Counted from the first letter of the stretch, positions 26,974 through 36,236 are shown. The stretch is DNA of 64,000 nt from OPU3-GD-OMZ sp964515235 (GCA_964515235.1 CAZEVO010000007.1:1-64000); one strand, 5' to 3'. Made by a program: numbers and translations. The notes: a model not told the origin generated them from the sequence alone.

Positions 26974-27768
26974 ATGGACTTTATGCAGGCGTTTGCATTA
27001 GCCTTTTTACAAGGTTTGACGGAGTTTTTACCGGTATCTAGTTCAGCACATCTTATTTTACTGCCGGTTATTTTTGATTGGGACGATCAAGGGCAAGCCT
27101 TTGATGTTGCGGTACATATCGGGACTTTGTTTGCTGTTGTGAGTTTTTATCGAAAAGATATTGTGAGCTTAGTAGATGCATGGTTTGTATCCGTGATGAA
27201 AAAGCAAAACTCACAAGAGTCCAGGCTCGCGTGGGCGGTGATTCTAGGAACTATCCCGGTTGGGTTAGTCGGGATTTCTATTTCTGAACAGGTAGAGCAA
27301 TTATTACGCTCACCAGTGGTGATCGCATTTGCAACGATTATTTTTGCAGTTTTATTAGGCTGGTCGAGTCGACAAGCGACAGAGAGGCGTGTATCAGTTA
27401 CGCTGAAGGATGCGTTGATTGTGGGATCTTTTCAGGCCCTTGCGTTAATTCCGGGAACATCTCGTTCAGGTATTACCATCACAGCAGGGCTATTGTTAGG
27501 GCTTACTCGTCATCAAGCGGCACGATTTTCGTTTTTATTATCTATCCCCGTTATTGTTTTAGCAGGGTTACTGAAAAGCCTAGAACTCTATTATTCATCG
27601 GTGCCGGTGGTGTGGGAGTTTATGTTGGTGGGTGTGGTAGTTTCGGCCCTAGTTGCTTATTTATCTATTAGCTGGTTTTTGATATTTTTAGAAAAGGTGG
27701 GAGTTATGCCTTTTATTTGGTACCGAATTATTTTAGGGATGGTGCTATTGGCCGTATTTATTGATTAA
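26974..27768 (+). CDS. uppP: Undecaprenyl-diphosphate phosphatase
   Basis: UppP (BacA) is an inner-membrane phosphatase that recycles the lipid carrier of cell wall synthesis and can give bacitracin tolerance. The product opens MDFMQAFALAFLQGLTEFLP and has the catalytic EFLPVSSSAHL motif and PGTSRSGITI near residues 168-177, within about eight helices. ATG 26974 follows AGGA by 6 bases; an upstream TTG at 26959 would overlap truD. The last 24 bases overlap the convergent Smr gene. Confidence 0.96.
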   Translation: MDFMQAFALAFLQGLTEFLPVSSSAHLILLPVIFDWDDQGQAFDVAVHIGTLFAVVSFYRKDIVSLVDAWFVSVMKKQNSQESRLAWAVILGTIPVGLVGISISEQVEQLLRSPVVIAFATIIFAVLLGWSSRQATERRVSVTLKDALIVGSFQALALIPGTSRSGITITAGLLLGLTRHQAARFSFLLSIPVIVLAGLLKSLELYYSSVPVVWEFMLVGVVVSALVAYLSISWFLIFLEKVGVMPFIWYRIILGMVLLAVFID

Positions 27769-28299
27769 GTTGAGTAAAACATAAACCGCACCGGAGCCAC
27801 CTGCATGAGGCGGGGCGGAGCAAAAAGCCAGTACATGGTTGTGTTGTCTTAACCATTGGTTGAGACTATTTTTGAGAATGGGTTTTTGGTTAGGAGATCG
27901 GTAACCTTTGCCATGGATAATATGAATGCAACGGTAATGTTCCGAAATACAGTCGTTGAGAAATTGCGTGAGGTGATTCTTAGCTTCTGTCCGGTTCAGT
28001 CCGTGTAAATCAAGTTCGGCATCTATCGCGAAAAACCCCTTACGCATCTTTTTTAGAGTATTTCTTTGTAGGCCGGGCTTTAAAAACTCTAAATTATCAC
28101 TCTGACTGAGTAGGTCAACAGTGTCGTTCAGTGTATCATTGAGAGTTTGATAGTGGTCAGGCTGAGTCGATTTCGTAATAATGATGGGTTTAGTCGTCTT
28201 ATGAAAATATTGTCGATCATTTTTGATGGATTTTACCTTCCCAACAGTTTCCCTAAATAGCATGATGTCTTCATCAGAGGGATTATTTTTACGGTCCAT
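27745..28299 (-). CDS. Smr-domain protein (SmrA/YdaL-like)
   Basis: A 184-residue protein with a C-terminal Smr domain. The DLHGLNRTEAKNHLTQFL motif lies near residues 97-114, IHIIHGKGYRSPNQKPILK near 128-146, and the end reads CSAPPHAGGSGAVYVLL. Stand-alone Smr proteins of this size act as nucleases on DNA or RNA; E. coli SmrB cuts mRNA at collided ribosomes. The 85-residue N-terminal region is charged and not otherwise recognised. Which Smr subgroup applies is uncertain. It is convergent with uppP. Confidence 0.88.
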   Translation of the reverse strand: MDRKNNPSDEDIMLFRETVGKVKSIKNDRQYFHKTTKPIIITKSTQPDHYQTLNDTLNDTVDLLSQSDNLEFLKPGLQRNTLKKMRKGFFAIDAELDLHGLNRTEAKNHLTQFLNDCISEHYRCIHIIHGKGYRSPNQKPILKNSLNQWLRQHNHVLAFCSAPPHAGGSGAVYVLLNLINKYGQ

Positions 28300-28387
28300 G
28301 AGGGTTTGAAAAGTCTTGGAATGGTTAGAAAATTATAATGGCTTTTGGGTGGATTTTAGCGTTTTTTAAGGGATTGAGCGAATAATT

Positions 28388-29143
28388 ATGAAAATTTTGT
28401 TGAGTAATGATGATGGTTATTTTGCCGAGGGGCTATTAGCACTGGCTGGAGCATTGAAAAAGAGAGCTGATATAGTTATCGTTGCACCGGATAAAAATCG
28501 AAGTGCAGCAAGCAATTCTCTGACCTTAGATTTGCCGCTTAGAGCTTCTGAGATAGAGCCGAATTTTTATAAAGTAGATGGTACGCCGACTGATTGTGTC
28601 CATCTTGCAATTACAGGATTGATTAAAGATGAACCCGATATGGTTATTGCTGGCATCAATCATGGTGCTAATATGGGGGATGATGTACTGTATTCGGGAA
28701 CTTTGGCAGCAGCTACGGAAGGCCGGTTTTTAGGGTTTCCGGCGATAGCAATTTCATTAGCATCAAATACACCACAATATTTTGAAACAGCGGCAGAAGT
28801 TGCGATTTATTTGTTACAACGTATTCAAGAAAAACCGTTGGCACGGGATGTAGTTTTGAATGTTAATGTTCCCGATATTCCTTTGACGAAATTAAAAGGG
28901 TACCAGGTGACCCGTTTGGGTCAGCGGCATAAATCTGAGCCGGTTATTAAGTCGGAAGACCCACGGGGACGACCTATTTATTGGGTGGGGCCACCAGGTT
29001 TAGCGCGTGATGATGGTTTTGGGACTGATTTTAATGCGGTAAAAAATAATTATGTTTCAATTACACCCTTACAACTTGATTTAACACGATATGAGTTACT
29101 GGATGACTTATCTGAATGGATTAGCGAGGCGGTGACGGAATGA
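28388..29143 (+). CDS. surE: 5'/3'-nucleotidase SurE
   Basis: SurE is a metal-dependent survival phosphatase acting on nucleoside monophosphates and short polyphosphates. The 251-residue product opens MKILLSNDDGYFAEGL with the Asp-Asp metal pair, then APDKNRSAASNSLTL, DGTPTDCVHLA and the AGINHGANMGDDVLYSGTLAAATEG core. It overlaps pcm by 4 bases, the conserved surE-pcm stress-survival pair. Confidence 0.98.
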   Translation: MKILLSNDDGYFAEGLLALAGALKKRADIVIVAPDKNRSAASNSLTLDLPLRASEIEPNFYKVDGTPTDCVHLAITGLIKDEPDMVIAGINHGANMGDDVLYSGTLAAATEGRFLGFPAIAISLASNTPQYFETAAEVAIYLLQRIQEKPLARDVVLNVNVPDIPLTKLKGYQVTRLGQRHKSEPVIKSEDPRGRPIYWVGPPGLARDDGFGTDFNAVKNNYVSITPLQLDLTRYELLDDLSEWISEAVTE

Positions 29144-29796
29144 AAACACATGCGGGAATTGGTATGACTTCGCAGCGTACAAGAAATCGCATGATTGACC
29201 GATTAATTGCGCAAGGCGTTAGTAATCATAGTGTTCTCAATGTTATGAGAGATACACCGCGTCATTTGTTTATGGATGATGCATTGTCTAGCCGAGCTTA
29301 TGAGGATGTCGCATTACCAATTGGCTATAACCAGACTATTTCTCAACCATATATTGTCGCTAGAATGACCGAGTTGTTAGTTGATCATGGGGCAATGAGG
29401 CGTGTTTTAGAAATAGGGACTGGATGTGGTTATCAAACCGCTATATTGGCGCAAATGGTAGATCAAGTGTATTCAGTCGAAAGAATTTCACCGCTACAAA
29501 AGAAAGCCAGTCAGTTGTTGATGGATTTAGCAATTAGGAATATTAAATATTTACACAGTGATGGGGGGTGGGGGTGGCCTGATTTTGCACCCTATGATGG
29601 TATTTTAGTTTCTGCCGCACCTACTGAAATTCCGAAAGTATTGTTACAACAGATGGAAATAGGAGCAGTAATGATTATTCCTGTTGGGCCTTATGGTGGC
29701 CAGCAATTACAAAAGGTTGTTAGGACTAAGGCGGGTTATGATATCGAAGAGATTGAAGCGGTTAGTTTTGTTCCGTTTGTTATGGGGACGCAGTAG
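29140..29796 (+). CDS. pcm: Protein-L-isoaspartate O-methyltransferase
   Basis: Pcm methylates isoaspartyl residues with SAM so that damaged proteins can be repaired. The 218-residue protein has PRHLFMDDALSSRAYEDVALPIG, GYNQTISQPYIVARM, the SAM motif LEIGTGCGYQTAILA near residues 88-102, and the substrate-binding ILVSAAPTEIP. A G-rich stretch near 29565-29577 encodes GGWGW. Its stop overlaps the next GTG by one base. In many relatives nlpD and rpoS come next or after a YqaA gene; neither is here. Confidence 0.97.
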   Translation: MKTHAGIGMTSQRTRNRMIDRLIAQGVSNHSVLNVMRDTPRHLFMDDALSSRAYEDVALPIGYNQTISQPYIVARMTELLVDHGAMRRVLEIGTGCGYQTAILAQMVDQVYSVERISPLQKKASQLLMDLAIRNIKYLHSDGGWGWPDFAPYDGILVSAAPTEIPKVLLQQMEIGAVMIIPVGPYGGQQLQKVVRTKAGYDIEEIEAVSFVPFVMGTQ

Positions 29797-30386
29797 TGTT
29801 TTTTGAGCGTTGTTATGAATCGATATTGTTATGGGCTCAACATCGTCATGCTGTTAAATACTTGTTTGCTTTAAGTTTTGCCGAGTCATCTTTTTTCCCA
29901 TTGCCACCGGATATTATGTTGGCACCTATGTCTTTATCTCAGCCTAAGAGAGCATTGTTTTTTGCATTGTTAACTACGGTTGCTTCGGTATTGGGTGGTA
30001 TTCTTGGTTATATGATTGGGTTATATGCGATGGATTGGGTTATGCCGTGGTTACAGGACAGTACTTATGGTGCTTCGTTTATTCGTGTTCAGAACTGGTT
30101 TGAGCAGTGGGGCGTGTGGGCGGTTTTTTTGGCTGGGTTCTCACCGATCCCTTATAAGGTTTTTACTATAGCTTCGGGTGCTTTTGGATTATTATTTTTA
30201 CCGTTTGTTGCTGCTTCTATTTTGGGGCGGGGAGCTCGATTTTTCTTAGTAGCCGGCTTGATTAGTTGGGGAGGAGAACGACTAGATGATTTAATTAGAC
30301 GCTATATGAATACTCTGGGGTTGATATTAGTTTTTTTGGTTTTTATGGGGCTATGGGGCTATCAGTTTTTTATCACGTTGAATTAA
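29796..30386 (+). CDS. YqaA-like VTT/DedA-family membrane protein
   Basis: A 196-residue inner-membrane protein of the SNARE-associated (VTT/DedA) superfamily. The SFAESSFFPLPPDIMLAPM segment near residues 27-45, GGILGYMIGLYA and the re-entrant-type AGFSPIPYKVFTIASGAFGL are typical of the YqaA subgroup. DedA-family members are linked to lipid-carrier recycling and membrane homeostasis; this protein's substrate is unknown. The GTG start overlaps the pcm stop by one base, so co-translation is likely. The pcm-yqaA pairing is a common one. Confidence 0.88.
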   Translation: MFFERCYESILLWAQHRHAVKYLFALSFAESSFFPLPPDIMLAPMSLSQPKRALFFALLTTVASVLGGILGYMIGLYAMDWVMPWLQDSTYGASFIRVQNWFEQWGVWAVFLAGFSPIPYKVFTIASGAFGLLFLPFVAASILGRGARFFLVAGLISWGGERLDDLIRRYMNTLGLILVFLVFMGLWGYQFFITLN

Positions 30387-30396
30387 TGAGGTTATG

Positions 30397-31440
30397 ATGA
30401 AATATAATCAGTTAGGTCAAACCGATTTAAAGGTTAGTGCGTTGTGCTTGGGAACCATGACTTTTGGGGAACAAAATACTGAACAAGAAGGTTATGAGCA
30501 ACTTGATCAAGCCTTAGATTACGGTGTTAACTTTATTGATACGGCCGAAATGTATTCTATACCACCGCGTGCTGCGACTTTTGGTCAGACAGAAGGAATT
30601 ATTGGGAGGTGGTTTAAGGAACGTAAAAATCGTGATCGAGTTATTTTAGCCAGCAAGGTTATTGGTAAAGCTGATAACTTTATGCCGTATGTCCGAGGGG
30701 GCTATACGCGTCTCAATAAGCGTAATATTGAATGGGCCTTAAACGATAGCTTGAAGCGGCTGAATACCGATTTTATTGATCTTTATCAAATACATTGGCC
30801 TGATCGTAATACTAATTTTTTTGGACGATTGGAATACCAGCATCAACCGGATGATAGTGCCATTTCGATTGAAGAAACTCTATCGGTATTGAATGAATTA
30901 GTTGAGTCAGGAAAGGTGAGAACGATAGGCGTATCTAATGAAACAGCCTGGGGAACGATGGAATATATACAATTGAGTCAAAGTGGGGTCGGTCCGAAAA
31001 TCGTTAGTGTGCAGAATCCTTATAATTTATTGAATCGAAGCTATGAGGTTGCATTAGCGGAAGTCTCTCACCAAGAAGATGTCGGGTTGTTAGCCTACTC
31101 ACCTTTAGCCTTTGGCGTTTTAACAGGTAAATATTTAGTCAATCAACAACCCGAAAATGCCCGACTGACTTTATTTCCGAGTTATCAGCGTTACTCTAAC
31201 GAAATAGCCGTTCAAGCGACCACAGCTTATGTGAATCTTGCTAAAGAAGCAGGGTTGAGCCCAGCTCAAATGGCTTTAGCTTTTGTCAACAGTCGGTCTT
31301 TTGTCACTGCGACGATTATAGGAGCTACTTCACTGGAACAATTACAGCATAATTTGGAAAGTGCAACAGTTGAGTTGAGTGATGACCTGATGGTGGCGAT
31401 TGACGCTATTCATCGTCAATGGCCTAACCCGTGTCCTTAA
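30397..31440 (+). CDS. tas: NADP(H)-dependent aldo-keto reductase, Tas-like
   Basis: An aldo-keto reductase of about 347 residues. The start YNQLGQTDLKVSALCLGTMTFG, the active-site tyrosine in DTAEMYSIPPRAATFGQTE, the lysine in ILASKVIGK, DLYQIHWPDRNTNFFG and the NADPH-binding C terminus (TATIIGATSLEQLQHNL) match E. coli Tas, which keeps the same PPR insert after MY. The physiological substrate is unknown. ATG 30397 is preferred over 30394 because GAGG then sits 5 bases away. It follows the YqaA gene by 10 bases. Confidence 0.92.
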   Translation: MKYNQLGQTDLKVSALCLGTMTFGEQNTEQEGYEQLDQALDYGVNFIDTAEMYSIPPRAATFGQTEGIIGRWFKERKNRDRVILASKVIGKADNFMPYVRGGYTRLNKRNIEWALNDSLKRLNTDFIDLYQIHWPDRNTNFFGRLEYQHQPDDSAISIEETLSVLNELVESGKVRTIGVSNETAWGTMEYIQLSQSGVGPKIVSVQNPYNLLNRSYEVALAEVSHQEDVGLLAYSPLAFGVLTGKYLVNQQPENARLTLFPSYQRYSNEIAVQATTAYVNLAKEAGLSPAQMALAFVNSRSFVTATIIGATSLEQLQHNLESATVELSDDLMVAIDAIHRQWPNPCP

Positions 31441-31469
31441 GGGAGGTTTTTTCATTTAAATTTTCAGGA

Positions 31470-31513
31470 AAAAATTTTGACGCCAGGCAGAAGGCTGCTT
31501 CCTGACGTCAAAA
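31470..31513 (-). terminator. Terminator hairpin between tas and nrdB
   Basis: TTTTGACG-C-CAGG (31475-31487) pairs with CCTG-A-CGTCAAAA (31501-31513), a 12-bp stem with one mismatch. Read on the minus strand it is followed by a T-rich run opposite 31470-31478, as expected at the end of nrdAB. On the plus strand it may also stop tas transcription. Confidence 0.7.
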
Positions 31514-31520
31514 GGTTGCT

Positions 31521-32732
31521 TTAGTCCCAAGACAAAGCACCCCCCGTTTGGTATTCAGTTACACGTGTTTCAAAGAAGTTTTTCTCTTTTTTCAGGTCAA
31601 GAACTTCAGACATCCAAGGGAATGGGTTTTGAGCACCGGGGTATTGTTCAGGGAGTCCTATTTGGCTACAGCGACGGTTAGCAATAAAATGGAGATATTC
31701 CTTAAACATAGGGGCATTTAGCCCCAAAACACCGCGAGGCATGGTGTCATAGGCATACTGTATTTCAATATCTACTGCCTCATTAATAATGGTTATTATT
31801 TCTCCTTTGAATTTTTCAGTCCATAGATGAGGGTTTTCCAGTTTAATTTGGTTGATGACGTCAATGCCAAAATTCATATGCATAGATTCATCACGAAGAA
31901 TATATTGAAACTGCTCAGCTGTGCCGGTCATTTTATTACGTCGTCCCATTGATAGAATCTGGGCAAATCCGACATAAAAGAAAATACCTTCAAAGATGAC
32001 ATAAAAGGCAATAAGTTCGCGCAATAACATTTGGTCATTTTCATCCGTACCGGTATGAAAATTTGGGTCACTTAAATGTTTTGTGAACGGCAGAGCCCAT
32101 TCTGCCTTACGAGCTACGGCGGGCAGTTCTCTGTACATGTTGAAAATTTCACCATCGTCCATGCCTAATGATTCGATAACATATTGATAGGCGTGTGTGT
32201 GTAAAGCTTCTTCGAAAGCCTGACGTAAAAGGTATTGACGGCATTCTGGATTCGTTATGTGGCGGTAGACGGCAAGGACTAGATTATTAGCAACTAATGA
32301 GTCTGCAGTAGAAAAAAAGCCCAAATTACGTTTGATGATCATGCGTTCATCTTCAGATAAACCATCACTACTTTTCCATAACGCGATATCAGCAGTCATG
32401 TTGACTTCTTGAGGCATCCAGTGATTAGCGCAGCCATCAAGGTATTTCTGCCATGCCCAATCATATTTGAAAGGGACCAATTGATTTAAGTCAGCGCGAC
32501 AATTGATGATTTTCTTGTCATCGACTTGTATACGGCGGGCACCCATTTCAATTTTTTCCAACCCAGTGGTGCCCGTGTGTTCTTCGGACGAGAGCGGTTG
32601 AGGTGGTAATGATTGCGTTGCAGTTTCAATAATAGCCCCTTTAACCTGATTATTTTCCAGAGTATGTTCGTTGGTTTCGGGTGCTGGGTTGCCACTTAAG
32701 TTTGCAAAGGGGTCATCATTCCAGTTGTGCAT
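31521..32732 (-). CDS. nrdB: Ribonucleotide reductase class Ia, beta subunit
   Basis: NrdB holds the diiron centre and tyrosyl radical that starts ribonucleotide reduction. The first 85 residues are low in conservation, then VPFKYDWAWQKYLDGCANHW begins the fold. Metal ligands are seen in STADSLVANN, EALHTHAYQY (Glu, His) and the DESMHMNFGID Glu/His pair. The radical tyrosine is the Y of HTHAY, four residues after the histidine, as in E. coli. The C terminus ends in a tail (VTEYQTGGALSWD) that binds NrdA. The 403-residue length resembles Pseudomonas NrdB. The ATG follows GGGAG; nrdA lies 51 bases upstream. Confidence 0.97.
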   Translation of the reverse strand: MHNWNDDPFANLSGNPAPETNEHTLENNQVKGAIIETATQSLPPQPLSSEEHTGTTGLEKIEMGARRIQVDDKKIINCRADLNQLVPFKYDWAWQKYLDGCANHWMPQEVNMTADIALWKSSDGLSEDERMIIKRNLGFFSTADSLVANNLVLAVYRHITNPECRQYLLRQAFEEALHTHAYQYVIESLGMDDGEIFNMYRELPAVARKAEWALPFTKHLSDPNFHTGTDENDQMLLRELIAFYVIFEGIFFYVGFAQILSMGRRNKMTGTAEQFQYILRDESMHMNFGIDVINQIKLENPHLWTEKFKGEIITIINEAVDIEIQYAYDTMPRGVLGLNAPMFKEYLHFIANRRCSQIGLPEQYPGAQNPFPWMSEVLDLKKEKNFFETRVTEYQTGGALSWD

Positions 32733-32783
32733 TTTGTTATCTCCCTGATGTTTAATTAGAACGGTTGCTAAGGTGGTTATGGT

Positions 32784-35654
32784 TTATTGACATGCTTCAC
32801 ACTCAGGGTCAAGAATTGAACAAACTTTGGGTTCATTATCTGAATCTGGAGTGACTTGAACGGCATTGAGTTTATTGTCAGAAAGGGTGCTTTTTTCTAC
32901 ATGTGTCGCCCCCATACTGCGTAAATAATAAGTAGTTTTAAGGCCACGCAGCCAAGCTAGCTTGTAGAGAGTATCGAGCTTTTTACCATTAGGTTCGGAC
33001 ATATATAAATTAAGTGATTGTCCCTGATCTATCCATTTCTGACGGCGAGAGGCCGCTTCAATCAGCCAACGGGAGTCGATTTCAAAAGCAGTAGCGTAAA
33101 GTTGTTTGAGGTCATCAGGGATACGGGCAATTTTTTGTACACTGCCGTCATAATATTTAAGATCATTAATCATGACCTCATCCCAGAGCTTGCGTTTTTT
33201 TAATTCAGTTACTAGATAAGGGTTTACAATAGTAAACTCACCGGATAGGTTAGACTTAACAAATAAGTTTTGATAAGTCGGCTCAATCGATTGGGAAACA
33301 CCACAAATATTAGAAATTGTTGCAGTGGGTGCGATGGCCATGGTGTTTGAATTGCGAAGACCGTGTTTTTTAATTCGCTCACGTAATTGATCCCAGTCAA
33401 GTGTTTGCGATTCATCGACTTGTAAGAACTTTCCGCGATGTTGTTTTAATAGGGTTATGGAATCGATAGGAAGAATGCCTTGGTCCCATAAAGAGCCTTT
33501 TAATGTTGAATAACTTCCTCGTTCTTGGGCTAATTCAGAAGAAGCCTCAAGAGCGTAGTAACTGATAGCTTCCATTGAGCGGTCTGCGAAAGTAACAGCG
33601 TCTTCAGAGCTATAAGCATGACCAATCTTATAAAGGGCATCTTGGAAACCCATAAGTCCTAAGCCAACAGGACGATGGCGTAAGTTTGAATGCCGTGCTT
33701 GTGGGACACTGTAAAAATTATAGTCGATGACGTTGTCTAGCATTCGCATCGCTGTTTTAATTGTTCTTTTTAGTTTTTCAAGGTCTAAGCCTTGTTCTGT
33801 CGTATGAGCAGGTAAATTGACTGAACCTAAATTACAAACAGCGATTTCACTATCAGAGGTGTTTAAGGTGATTTCTGTGCAGAGGTTGGAACTGTGCACG
33901 ACACCAGAATGTTGTTGCGGTGAGCGTAGATTGCATGGGTCTTTAAAGGTAATCCAAGGATGACCGGTTTCAAAGAGCATAGAGAGCATTTTTCGCCATA
34001 ATGAGGAGGCAGGTAGACGTTTGAAGTTTTCTATTTCACCACGATCTGCTTTTTGTTCATAACGAATATAGGCTTCTTCAAAGGCTTGACCATATAAGTC
34101 GTGTAGATCCGGAGTTTCTTCAGGAGAAAATAAGGTCCATTCAGCCTCTTCGGCAATGCGCTTCATAAATAAGTCAGGTATCCAGTTTGCAGTATTCATA
34201 TCATGCGTACGACGGCGGTCATCACCGGTGTTTTTTCGCAGATCAAGAAATTCTTCAATATCCAAATGCCAACTTTCTAGATAAGCACACATTGCTCCTT
34301 TTCGTTTGCCGCCTTGGTTAACGGCTACAGCAGTATCGTTAGCAACTTTCAAGAACGGGACGACACCTTGAGATTTTCCATTGGTCCCTTTAATGTGTGA
34401 GCCCATGGCGCGAACGCGAGTCCAGTCATTGCCTAGGCCACCGGCATATTTTGATAGCATCGCATCATCTTTTATTGCGCTAAAAATACCATCTAAATCA
34501 TCTGGAACAGTCGTTAAGTAACAGGATGATAGCTGTGGTCTGAGCGTACCTGAATTAAAGAGAGTGGGCGTTGAACTCATGAAGTCAAAACTAGAAAGTA
34601 AGTTATAAAACTCAATTGCGCGTTCTTCACGGTTAATTTCATTAATAGCTAACCCCATGGCAACGCGCATGAAAAAAGCCTGAGGTAATTCAAAACGAGT
34701 TTCTTGATGATGGATGAAATAGCGGTCGTACAAGGTTTGTAGTCCAAGGTAGGTAAATTGTAAGTCGCGTTCAGGCTGTAGGGCTTCACCTAATTGAGTT
34801 AAGTTGTATTGTTCAAGTGTTTTATCGAGTAACCCTAAGTCAGCGCCGCGTTTTATATAGTGTTTAAAAAATGTCGGATACAGTTGGGACATTTCGTGTT
34901 GGGTCGCTGTGTGCTCTGATTGGTTGATAAATGATAAGGCTTCACTGCGAAAATTGTCCATAAGCAACCGAGCAGCTACGAAGGAATAATTAGGTTCTTT
35001 TTCGATATGTGAACGCGCACTCATGACTAGTGTTTTTCCCACATCATTCTCGGAAATACCATCAAACATATTGCGTATTGATTCATGAAAAATAATTTCA
35101 GGGTCAATATCATCAAGTCCTTGGCAAGCCTCAGCAATGATCTCTTTTAATCGTTGGGTATTGAGTGTTTTTGTACTGCCATCAGAGGTTGTAACCGTTA
35201 GCGTGATGGTTGTATCGATTGAGGAGTCTTGGTCAGATTGGTCTTTATTCGCACGTAATTTGGCATGTTCTTCACGGTATAGGACATAAGCGCGAGCAAC
35301 TTTATGGTGTTCGCTTCGCATTAAGGCTAGTTCGACCTGATCTTGAATGTCTTCAATGTGAATGGTGCCGCCGCCCGATAAGTGACGCGTCAGTGCTGAG
35401 TTGACTTGTGATGTGAGGAGGGCAACATTTTCATGGATACGATCACTGGCCGCCGCATTTCCACCTTCAATAGCGAGGAAAGATTTGGTAATTGCTACAG
35501 AAATTTTATTAGCATCGAAGGCGGTAACTTTGCCATTACGTCTGATCACATGGATTTCACCGGGAGTCATAGCTGTAAATTCAGTTGCAGGTGTCAATGG
35601 CTCTGGAGTTGGGGCTGTGCTTTTTGCTTCCGTGGGTGTCGTTTCTGTTTCCAT
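32784..35654 (-). CDS. nrdA: Ribonucleotide reductase class Ia, alpha subunit
   Basis: The catalytic subunit, about 956 residues. A Thr/Pro-rich start is followed by two ATP-cone regulatory domains (VIRRNGKVTAFDANKISVAI, and a second starting TVTTSDGSTKTLNTQRLKEI), an arrangement known from Pseudomonas NrdA. The catalytic barrel has the cysteines in SSCYLTTVPDD and NLCTEITLNT, GSVNLPA, the radical-path tyrosines in KTTYYLRSMG and the redox C-terminal cysteines (CSILDPECEACQ). ATG 35654 after GGAGAA is preferred to a TTG at 35666. The promoter carries NrdR boxes and a DnaA box. Confidence 0.97.
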   Translation of the reverse strand: METETTPTEAKSTAPTPEPLTPATEFTAMTPGEIHVIRRNGKVTAFDANKISVAITKSFLAIEGGNAAASDRIHENVALLTSQVNSALTRHLSGGGTIHIEDIQDQVELALMRSEHHKVARAYVLYREEHAKLRANKDQSDQDSSIDTTITLTVTTSDGSTKTLNTQRLKEIIAEACQGLDDIDPEIIFHESIRNMFDGISENDVGKTLVMSARSHIEKEPNYSFVAARLLMDNFRSEALSFINQSEHTATQHEMSQLYPTFFKHYIKRGADLGLLDKTLEQYNLTQLGEALQPERDLQFTYLGLQTLYDRYFIHHQETRFELPQAFFMRVAMGLAINEINREERAIEFYNLLSSFDFMSSTPTLFNSGTLRPQLSSCYLTTVPDDLDGIFSAIKDDAMLSKYAGGLGNDWTRVRAMGSHIKGTNGKSQGVVPFLKVANDTAVAVNQGGKRKGAMCAYLESWHLDIEEFLDLRKNTGDDRRRTHDMNTANWIPDLFMKRIAEEAEWTLFSPEETPDLHDLYGQAFEEAYIRYEQKADRGEIENFKRLPASSLWRKMLSMLFETGHPWITFKDPCNLRSPQQHSGVVHSSNLCTEITLNTSDSEIAVCNLGSVNLPAHTTEQGLDLEKLKRTIKTAMRMLDNVIDYNFYSVPQARHSNLRHRPVGLGLMGFQDALYKIGHAYSSEDAVTFADRSMEAISYYALEASSELAQERGSYSTLKGSLWDQGILPIDSITLLKQHRGKFLQVDESQTLDWDQLRERIKKHGLRNSNTMAIAPTATISNICGVSQSIEPTYQNLFVKSNLSGEFTIVNPYLVTELKKRKLWDEVMINDLKYYDGSVQKIARIPDDLKQLYATAFEIDSRWLIEAASRRQKWIDQGQSLNLYMSEPNGKKLDTLYKLAWLRGLKTTYYLRSMGATHVEKSTLSDNKLNAVQVTPDSDNEPKVCSILDPECEACQ

Positions 35655-35868
35655 AAAGTTCTCCAAAAAAATAATGTGGTTCTCTGTCTTTCATATTGGC
35701 GTTTCGATAAGAATCATTTCTTATGTGCGCTAACGGTTCTAGGTGTTGAAATGTGCAGTGCGCGTACTGCGTCTTGTCTGTGTGCCATTTTTTGTTGCTG
35801 AATGTAGATATAGCGATCTGAAACTAGGTTTCACCTGTCGTTACAGGACTAAGCAGCATTAGGGAGTG

Positions 35869-35874
35869 ATTATA
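35869..35874 (-). promoter_or_regulatory. Probable -10 box of nrdAB
   Basis: TATAAT on the minus strand, a perfect consensus. It touches NrdR box 1, so NrdR bound there would cover it. The region 17 bases upstream has no good -35 hexamer. Confidence 0.5.
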
Positions 35875-35916
35875 CACCATATTGTGGTTTGTATATAAAA
35901 AAACACAATATAGTGT
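35874..35916 (-). promoter_or_regulatory. Pair of NrdR boxes upstream of nrdAB
   Basis: ACACCATATTGTGG (35874-35887) and the near-perfect palindrome ACACAATATAGTGT (35903-35916) match the NrdR-box pattern ACAC-AT-rich-GTGT. The boxes are separated by 15 bases, close to the spacing known for this repressor of ribonucleotide reductase genes. Confidence 0.8.
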
Positions 35917-35935
35917 GCATTGAGTGTTATGTTGT

Positions 35936-35944
35936 TGTGGATAA
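35936..35944 (-). promoter_or_regulatory. Perfect DnaA box upstream of nrdAB
   Basis: TGTGGATAA on the plus strand is TTATCCACA on the nrdA strand, the strong DnaA-box consensus. It is 20 bases upstream of the distal NrdR box. DnaA control of nrdAB is established in E. coli, so the position is meaningful, but a single 9-mer can occur by chance. Confidence 0.5.
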
Positions 35945-36236
35945 ATTGTGCGTAATTAAGCTAACTTGTTGGAAAGAAAGGAGAAAATGAAGGCGATGAT
36001 ACAAGTCGATTGTGAAATAGCAAGTGACCTTGTTTGGAGCTAATAAACCTCTGGAGGCGGTCATTTTTTAATTGGAAAGACTTTGTCTATTGTTTCAGGG
36101 GACTTATTCTGAGTACGGGCAATGTTTTTATGGAAATCCGGTAAAATTACATTTATACCGTCTTGCTAATGGTTTATGATAATTTCTGTTTTACCCCGTT
36201 GATAGTAATTTAACAAAAACATTTTAATTAACGCTA

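Larger units (their letters stand above)
35655..36236. promoter_or_regulatory. Divergent intergenic region nrdA / perM-like gene
   Basis: This 582-base region without a gene has the nrdA control sites grouped at 35869-35944 (listed separately), which puts the nrdA leader at a little over 200 bases. Between 35945 and 36236 I see AT-rich sequence that must contain the start of the perM-like gene's transcript, but no promoter I can defend. No small ORF with a good ribosome site was seen. Confidence 0.6.

Noticed and set aside
35936..35944. Perfect DnaA box as a sign of a replication origin.
   Set aside because: It is a single box in an nrdA promoter with no dnaA/dnaN or gidA genes and no cluster of boxes. 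Similar near-matches (TGTGGATAG near 53737 and 24657) look like chance.
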